A stretch of DNA of 64,000 nucleotides, from contig DHSM01000016.1 of NCBI GenBank assembly GCA_002408465.1, positions 1 to 64,000 on the forward strand, given 5' to 3'. This document shows, one piece after another, positions 59,096 to 64,000 of this stretch. Under the pieces are notes generated by a model. The model was not told the origin of the DNA and ran no database searches. It saw only the letters and a program-made list of their open reading frames with translations. Made by a program: the position numbers and the translations under genes. The stretch's first letter is position 1, and every line of letters starts with the position of its first letter. Source of the stretch: Firmicutes bacterium UBA5286 (lineage in GTDB: Bacteria; Bacillota; Proteinivoracia; UBA4975).

Positions 59096-60206
59096 ATGTT
59101 AAGCGAATATAAGGCTGAATTAGATCAGCTCGGCAAGCGGATAGAGGAAATGGGGGTCTCCCTTTGAAGTAGCTGCCAAGGGCAAAGAGGTTAAGGATCT
59201 GGAGGCCCAGATGGCCGCGGCAGGGTTTTGGGACGACCAGCAGCGGGCCCAGTCAATTATCGCCAGGATGAATTCTTTAAAAAGAATTGTCGATTCCTGG
59301 TCAGAAATCAGCAGGGATTGCGCCGAATTGGCTGAACTTGCCGGACTTGCCCTGCAGGAAAATGAGCCGGGCATGGCCGCTGAGATAGGCGAAGGGCTCA
59401 GCTGCCTGAAAGAGAGCTTAAATGCCTTGGAGCTGACACAGCTTTTGGGGGACAAATATGACCGCAACAACGCCATAATCTCCCTGCACCCCGGAGCCGG
59501 CGGCGTGGAATCTCAGGATTGGGCCGGGATGCTGCTGCGCATGTACACCCGCTGGGCAGAGAAGAGGGGATTCGCTGTGGAAATCCTGGATTACCAGCCT
59601 GATGTGGAGGCGGGAATCAACAGCGCCACTCTCCTGATCAAGGGCGAATATGCCTTTGGCTATCTTAAATCCGAGAAGGGGGTCCATCGTCTGGTGCGCA
59701 TCTCCCCCTTTGATTCTTCGGGACGGCGCCACACTTCTTTTGCCTCCATGGATGTGCTCCCAGAGGTGGAGGAGGATGGGGAAGTTGAAGTCAACCCCGA
59801 GGACCTGCGCATTGATACCTACCGCTCCGGGGGCGCCGGCGGCCAGCATGTCAATACCACCGATTCAGCTGTGCGGATTACCCATATTCCCACGGGCATT
59901 GTGGTCACCTGTCAGAATGAACGCTCTCAGCATGCCAACCGCTTGGCGGCCATGAAGATTCTCCTGGCTCGTCTCGCTGAGTTTCAACGTCAGGAACAGG
60001 AAGAGAAAATGGCGAAAATCCGGGGGGAGCAGCGGGAGATTGCCTGGGGCAGTCAAATTCGCTCCTACGTATTCCATCCCTACAGCTTGGTTAAGGATCA
60101 CCGCACTGATGTGGAGGCCGGCAATGTAAACGCCGTCATGGACGGCGAAATCGATTTATTTGTCGATGCCTGGCTGCGCTGGCAGGCTGGTTTCAAAGAG
60201 GGCTAA
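59096..60206 (+). CDS. prfB: Peptide chain release factor 2, expressed by programmed +1 frameshift
   Basis: RF2 releases peptides at UGA and UAA. The gene starts at ATG 59096 and reads 23 codons to an in-frame TGA at 59165-59167; a +1 shift at CTTTGA continues into the main frame, which ends at 60206, giving about 369 residues. The specificity motif SPF (RISPFDSSGRRHTSF) and the catalytic GGQ (SGGAGGQHVNTTDSAVRI) are present. The shift lets low RF2 levels raise RF2 synthesis. ATG 59096 follows GAGGTGA. Confidence 0.95.
59152..59167 (+). promoter_or_regulatory. Programmed +1 frameshift site of prfB
   Basis: An internal Shine-Dalgarno-like GGGGG (59152-59156) lies upstream of the slippery CTT TGA (59162-59167), the arrangement known from Escherichia coli and Bacillus prfB. 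Confidence 0.93.
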
Positions 60207-60297
60207 TGCCCCGAAATTACAATTGATTAAGACTGGGGAGGTCTGGGGCATATACCGGCGCAGCGCTTATGCCTGCAGCTGGTAATCGCCAACGCCT

Positions 60298-61182
60298 ATG
60301 TTCAAGAAATTATTCGTGGGCTTTCGGGTTACAAATATACTGGGCATTGCCCTGGGCTGTTTGGTGACGGCCTTGGCCATCAATTTGTTTTTGGCCCCAA
60401 ATCAGGTGGCGCCGGGAGGCGCCTCTGGTTTGGCGGTGGTTATGCACCACCTGCTGGGCTTGCCTGTCAGCCTGGGACTGCTTCTTATCAATCTTCCCTT
60501 ATTTATTCTGGCCTGGTTTCTCCTGGGCCCTCGCTTTGGCATCAACACTTTGGCCGGTTCTCTCCTGCTGCCGATCTTTGCCGCTCTCACCGAACACCTG
60601 GCCCCTGTAACCAGTGATTTGTTGCTGGCCTCCATCTACGGCGGCATTATTATGGGGGTGGGGGTGGGGATTGTCCTTCGCTCCCAGGGCAGCATTGGCG
60701 GCACTACATTGGCGGCACAGCTTATACATAAGTTCAGCGGCTTTTCAGTGAGCCAGTGTCTGCTGGTCATTGACTTTATTGTCGTCACCCTGGTGGGCAT
60801 TGTCTTCGATGCTGAATTGGCCCTGTACTCTCTGATTGCCCTGGCTGTTTCCATCAAAGTTATTGACTTGGTTCAGCAGGGGCTGCGCCGGGCCAAAGCC
60901 GCCTTTATCATCAGCGACTGCGCTGAAGGAATAGCTGCAGCGGTGCTGGAGCAGCTGCAGAGGGGCGCAACCCTGCTGGAAGGCCGGGGGGCATGGAGCC
61001 GCCGGGACAAGGAGGTTCTGCTGGTGGTGGTCAACTCTAACGAAGTAGCAAGACTCAAGGCGCTGGTGGCGGCCCGTGACCCTGATGCTTTCGTCATTGT
61101 GGCGGATATCCATGAGGTGTTGGGGGAAGGATTCAGCCGCCAAGCAATCAAAAGAGGTGAAGAGAGTGGAAGAATACGCTAA
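60298..61182 (+). CDS. YitT-family membrane protein (DUF161/DUF2179)
   Basis: A 294-residue protein with about five or six hydrophobic helices (residues 10-200) and a soluble C-terminal DUF2179 domain (KAAFIISDCAEGIAAAVLEQL, GRGAWSRRDKEVLLVVVNSNEV, DAFVIVADIHEVLGEGF). YitT proteins are widespread Firmicute membrane proteins of unclear role. The ATG at 60298 has no strong ribosome site; the surrounding frame supports it. It overlaps the following transketolase gene by 17 bases. Confidence 0.88.
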   Translation: MFKKLFVGFRVTNILGIALGCLVTALAINLFLAPNQVAPGGASGLAVVMHHLLGLPVSLGLLLINLPLFILAWFLLGPRFGINTLAGSLLLPIFAALTEHLAPVTSDLLLASIYGGIIMGVGVGIVLRSQGSIGGTTLAAQLIHKFSGFSVSQCLLVIDFIVVTLVGIVFDAELALYSLIALAVSIKVIDLVQQGLRRAKAAFIISDCAEGIAAAVLEQLQRGATLLEGRGAWSRRDKEVLLVVVNSNEVARLKALVAARDPDAFVIVADIHEVLGEGFSRQAIKRGEESGRIR

Positions 61183-61987
61183 TTTAAGGTCCATTGCCGC
61201 TCGTCTGCGCCGGCACATTATCTCCATGGTGGCGGCAGCCAATTCCGGCCATCCCGGCGGCTCCCTGTCGGCAGTGGAAATACTCACAACCCTGTATTTT
61301 AAACTCATGAAACTTGATGTCTCCCAGCCCCGCTGGAATCAACGGGATATCTTCGTGCTCAGCAAGGGCCACGCCTCGCCGGTGTATTATGCCGCCCTGG
61401 CGGAACGGGGCTTCTTTTCCCCTGAAGAGCTGCTGAGTTTCCGCAAAATCAACAGCCGCCTCCAGGGGCATCCTGACCGGGAAAATATTCCGGGGGTGGA
61501 TATGACCACCGGCTCTTTGGGTCAGGGGCTTTCCGCCGCCAACGGCATGGCCCTGGCGGCAAAGCTGGATGGGCAGGAGCAGCGCTGGGTCTATGTCCTC
61601 CTGGGAGACGGCGAGCTCCAGGAGGGCCAGGTTTGGGAGGCAGTGATGACTGCTGCCCACTATCACCTGGACAATTGTATAGCTTTTGTGGACTGGAACG
61701 GGTTGCAGATTGACGGCGAGGTCAGCCAGGTCATGAATACGTCGCCTCTCAAGGAAAAGTTCGCCGCTTTTAACTGGCATGTCCAGGAAATCGACGGTCA
61801 TGACTTTGCCCAGATAATTGCCGCCGTTGAAACCGCCAAGGCGGCCAAGGGCAGGCCTTCGGCAATTATTGCCCGGACAATCAAGGGCAAGGGCGTGTCT
61901 TTTATGGAAAATCAGGCGGGCTGGCACGGGCGGGCTCCCGGCCAGGAGCAGGCCCAGCAGGCCTTAAAAGAACTGGAGGTGGAGTAA
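61166..61987 (+). CDS. Transketolase, N-terminal subunit (canonical)
   Basis: A 273-residue TPP-binding half-transketolase with ANSGHPGGSLSAVEIL, SKGHASPVYYA, TGSLGQGLSAANGMA and LLGDGELQEGQVWEA, all in canonical form. With the next gene it forms a complete enzyme of the non-oxidative pentose phosphate pathway. I chose GTG 61166, preceded by GAGGTGAAG; the ORF extends upstream inside the YitT gene. A second, divergent pair lies at 3142-5012. Confidence 0.93.
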   Translation: MEEYANLRSIAARLRRHIISMVAAANSGHPGGSLSAVEILTTLYFKLMKLDVSQPRWNQRDIFVLSKGHASPVYYAALAERGFFSPEELLSFRKINSRLQGHPDRENIPGVDMTTGSLGQGLSAANGMALAAKLDGQEQRWVYVLLGDGELQEGQVWEAVMTAAHYHLDNCIAFVDWNGLQIDGEVSQVMNTSPLKEKFAAFNWHVQEIDGHDFAQIIAAVETAKAAKGRPSAIIARTIKGKGVSFMENQAGWHGRAPGQEQAQQALKELEVE

Positions 61988-62917
61988 ATGGCAAAGACAG
62001 CCACCCGAGATGCTTATGGCAAGGCCCTTGCTCAACTTGGGGCCGAAAATGAGCAGGTAGTGGTGCTGGATGCCGACCTGTCCGGCTCCACCAAGACGGC
62101 AGCTTTTGCTAAAGAATTTCCCCGGCGCTTTTTTAACTTAGGCATTGCCGAGGCGGATTTAATCGGCACTGCCGCCGGACTGGCAGCAGCTGGAAAAATA
62201 CCTTTTGCCAGCACCTTTGCCGTCTTCGCCGCCGGCAGGGCCTATGATCAAATTCGCGCTTCGGTGGCCTACCCCAAGCTCAATGTCAAAATTGCCGCCA
62301 CCCATGCCGGTCTGACAGTAGGTGAAGACGGGGCAACACACCAGATGAATGAGGACATCGCCCTCATGCGGGCGCTGCCCAATATGACGGTAGTGGTGCC
62401 TGCCGACGGACCGGAGGCTGGGGCGGCCACACTGGCCGTGGCCCGTCACCAAGGCCCGGTATATCTGCGGCTGGGGCGGCCGGCGGTTCCCGATATTCAT
62501 GGGGAAGACTATGCCTTTGATCTCTTCAAGGCCCCTGTGCTCAGGGAAGGAGGGGATGTGGCCATTTTCGCCTGCGGCTACATGGTTCACCTGGCCCTGG
62601 AGGCAGCTGCTCAGTTGGAGAAGCAGGGAATCAGCGCGGCTGTGGTCAATGTCCATACCATCAAGCCCTTGGATAAAGAAACGGTTTTGCGCTATGCCCG
62701 CCGCTGCGGCCGGGTGATTGCCGCCGAAGAGCACAGCATCATCGGCGGCCTGGGCAGCGCCATCGCTGAGGTTCTGGGGGAAGAACAGCCCACGCACATG
62801 GTGAGAATTGGAGTCAGGGATACCTTTGGCGAGTCAGGCAAACCCGCTGAATTATTGGAAAAATACGGCCTCACCGCCGAAGCGATAGTGCAAGCGGCAA
62901 GGAAGCTGATGCAATAG
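61988..62917 (+). CDS. Transketolase, C-terminal subunit (canonical)
   Basis: A 309-residue half-transketolase with the catalytic Glu motif NLGIAEADLIGTAAGLA, substrate-channel GEDGATHQMNEDIA and a C-terminal domain (VNVHTIKPLDKET, EEHSIIGGLG). The ATG is adjacent to the stop of the N-terminal subunit, with GGAGGTGGAG before it. The pair is likely the housekeeping transketolase of the cell. Confidence 0.93.
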   Translation: MAKTATRDAYGKALAQLGAENEQVVVLDADLSGSTKTAAFAKEFPRRFFNLGIAEADLIGTAAGLAAAGKIPFASTFAVFAAGRAYDQIRASVAYPKLNVKIAATHAGLTVGEDGATHQMNEDIALMRALPNMTVVVPADGPEAGAATLAVARHQGPVYLRLGRPAVPDIHGEDYAFDLFKAPVLREGGDVAIFACGYMVHLALEAAAQLEKQGISAAVVNVHTIKPLDKETVLRYARRCGRVIAAEEHSIIGGLGSAIAEVLGEEQPTHMVRIGVRDTFGESGKPAELLEKYGLTAEAIVQAARKLMQ

Positions 62918-63058
62918 ATCTGGGCTAACTTCCAACTTCTTATTTCGAACATCTACTCTCTAACCTCTAATCTCTAAAAAAGGTATTCTGCTTTTGATGT
63001 CGTAATCTAAAAGTGTTTATTTGAATTAGGTGTCAAACCAAGCGGAGGAGTGGAAAAT
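62918..63058. other. Intergenic region with a C-type repeat
   Basis: TCTCTAACCTCTAATCTCT (about 62957-62975) is the reverse complement of the GGTTAGAG type of C module seen near 20020 and 24900, followed by an A-run. No gene was seen here. Confidence 0.5.
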
Positions 63059-64000
63059 ATGGCTAATACAATGAAGGCCCTGGTCAAACATGACAGGGCA
63101 GAGGGCGCCAGGCTGGAGCAAGTCCCTGTCCCCTCACCCAAGACAGGAGAAGTATTAGTAAAAGTCACCGCCACAGCTATCTGCGGCACAGATATTCACA
63201 TTTACCAGTGGAATAAATGGGCACAGAGAAGAATCAAGCCGCCTCTGGTCTTTGGCCATGAGTTTTGCGGCGAGGTTGTGGCCCTGGGGGCAGGGGTGGA
63301 CGACATTGCCCTTGGCACCCGGGTCAGCGCTGAAGGGCATTTTGTTTGCGGGAAATGTTATTTTTGCCGCACCGGCCAGGCTCACATCTGTCAGGATGTG
63401 GAGATAATCGGCGTGGATACTAATGGCTGTTTTGCAGAATATGTAAGAGTGCCCCGGGGCAATATCTGGGAGCTGGATGCTGAAATCCCCACAGAAGTGG
63501 CCGCCATCCACGACCCCTTTGGCAATGCCGTTCACACCGCCTTGGTGGATTCCCTCGTGGGCAACACTGTGCTCATTACCGGTTGCGGCCCCATAGGAAT
63601 CATCGCTGCGGCTATCGCCAAAAAGGCAGGGGCCAGTAAGGTATTTGCCAGCGATTTGAATGATTACCGTTTGGATCTGGCCAAGAAAATGGGGGCAGAC
63701 AAGGTCTACAAAGTGGGCCGGGATGATGTAGTGGCTGGTGTGCTTAAGGAAACCCACGGCCTGGGTGCAGATGTGCTCCTGGAAATGGCCGGCCATCCCT
63801 CCTCCATCAATGACGGGCTCAAGGCTCTGCGCAAAGGGGGCTGGGCGGCTTTGCTGGGGCTTCCTGCCAGCCCGGTTGAGGTGGACCTTGCCGACCAGGT
63901 TATCTTCAAGGGAATTAAAATTTACGGCATCAACGGGCGGCGCATGTTTGACAACTGGTACATGATGCAGGCTCTGCTTCGGGGCGGCCTGGATCTAACC
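63059..64000 (+). CDS. tdh: L-threonine 3-dehydrogenase (partial, runs off the window)
   Basis: A zinc-dependent medium-chain dehydrogenase, 314 codons visible of about 345. The catalytic zinc region is TAICGTDIHIYQWNKWAQ, with GHEFCGEVV; the structural zinc Cys set is CGKCYFCRTGQAHIC; the NAD-binding loop is GCGPIGIIAA. The ICGTDxHIYxWxxWAQ pattern is typical of Tdh, which oxidises threonine to 2-amino-3-ketobutyrate. ATG 63059 follows GCGGAGGAG. The C-terminal end lies beyond the window, and the partner kbl may follow. Confidence 0.9.
   Translation, partial: MANTMKALVKHDRAEGARLEQVPVPSPKTGEVLVKVTATAICGTDIHIYQWNKWAQRRIKPPLVFGHEFCGEVVALGAGVDDIALGTRVSAEGHFVCGKCYFCRTGQAHICQDVEIIGVDTNGCFAEYVRVPRGNIWELDAEIPTEVAAIHDPFGNAVHTALVDSLVGNTVLITGCGPIGIIAAAIAKKAGASKVFASDLNDYRLDLAKKMGADKVYKVGRDDVVAGVLKETHGLGADVLLEMAGHPSSINDGLKALRKGGWAALLGLPASPVEVDLADQVIFKGIKIYGINGRRMFDNWYMMQALLRGGLDLT

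Overview
The window looks like chromosomal DNA of an endospore-forming, probably anaerobic Firmicute. The signs are spoVT, a T-box leader on serS, a SAM-I riboswitch on metK, the gene order comFC - (structured RNA, csp) - hpf - secA - prfB, TTG/GTG starts behind strong GGAGG ribosome sites, and an oxygen-sensitive glycyl radical enzyme with its activase. I cannot name the genus. No rRNA, tRNA, CRISPR array, phage or insertion sequence was seen.

Layout. 1-7.6 kb: spoVT, then a five-gene cluster (SCP2-like protein, class III aminotransferase, split transketolase, second SCP2-like protein) behind a palindromic TetR-type operator, a TetR gene and an MNT/HEPN pair. 7.6-16.4 kb: a TasA-like fibre operon with its own signal peptidase and an LPVTG protein, serS with T-box, a decayed HigA/ImmA antitoxin gene, a secreted subtilisin-like protease and an M42 peptidase. 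16.4-19.9 kb: a Zur-like regulator with a perfect palindromic operator, an ECF-type metal importer and a ZIP transporter, probably for zinc. 20-25 kb: a MocR regulator diverging from phnDCE, bracketed by composite repeats, then an unidentified structured RNA. 25-33.4 kb: QueC-like PP-loop protein, DUF2975/YozG-type module, MntA-HepT pair, a P1B metal ATPase with a CPG motif and small metal/thiol partners, a Crp/Fnr regulator and a SagB-type oxidoreductase. 33.4-36 kb: ABC exporter. 36.2-42.4 kb: a seven-gene cluster of DUF6754 and other membrane proteins with a MutL-family ASKHA ATPase and a barrel-sandwich/KOW protein. 42.4-46.7 kb: HypD-like glycyl radical enzyme, activase and ROK kinase. 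46.8-64 kb: mostly housekeeping (metK, comFC, hpf, secA, prfB with programmed frameshift, a second canonical transketolase pair, tdh) plus two structured RNAs.

The best candidates for undescribed biology are two. The first is the TetR-controlled SCP2/aminotransferase/transketolase cluster: its enzymes could in principle build a sphingoid-like amino-diol from a fatty aldehyde (a hypothesis only). The second is the DUF6754/MutL membrane cluster. Three structured RNAs also deserve attention: a raiA-motif candidate, a 150-nt RNA before the bacteriohemerythrin gene, and an orphan after phnE.
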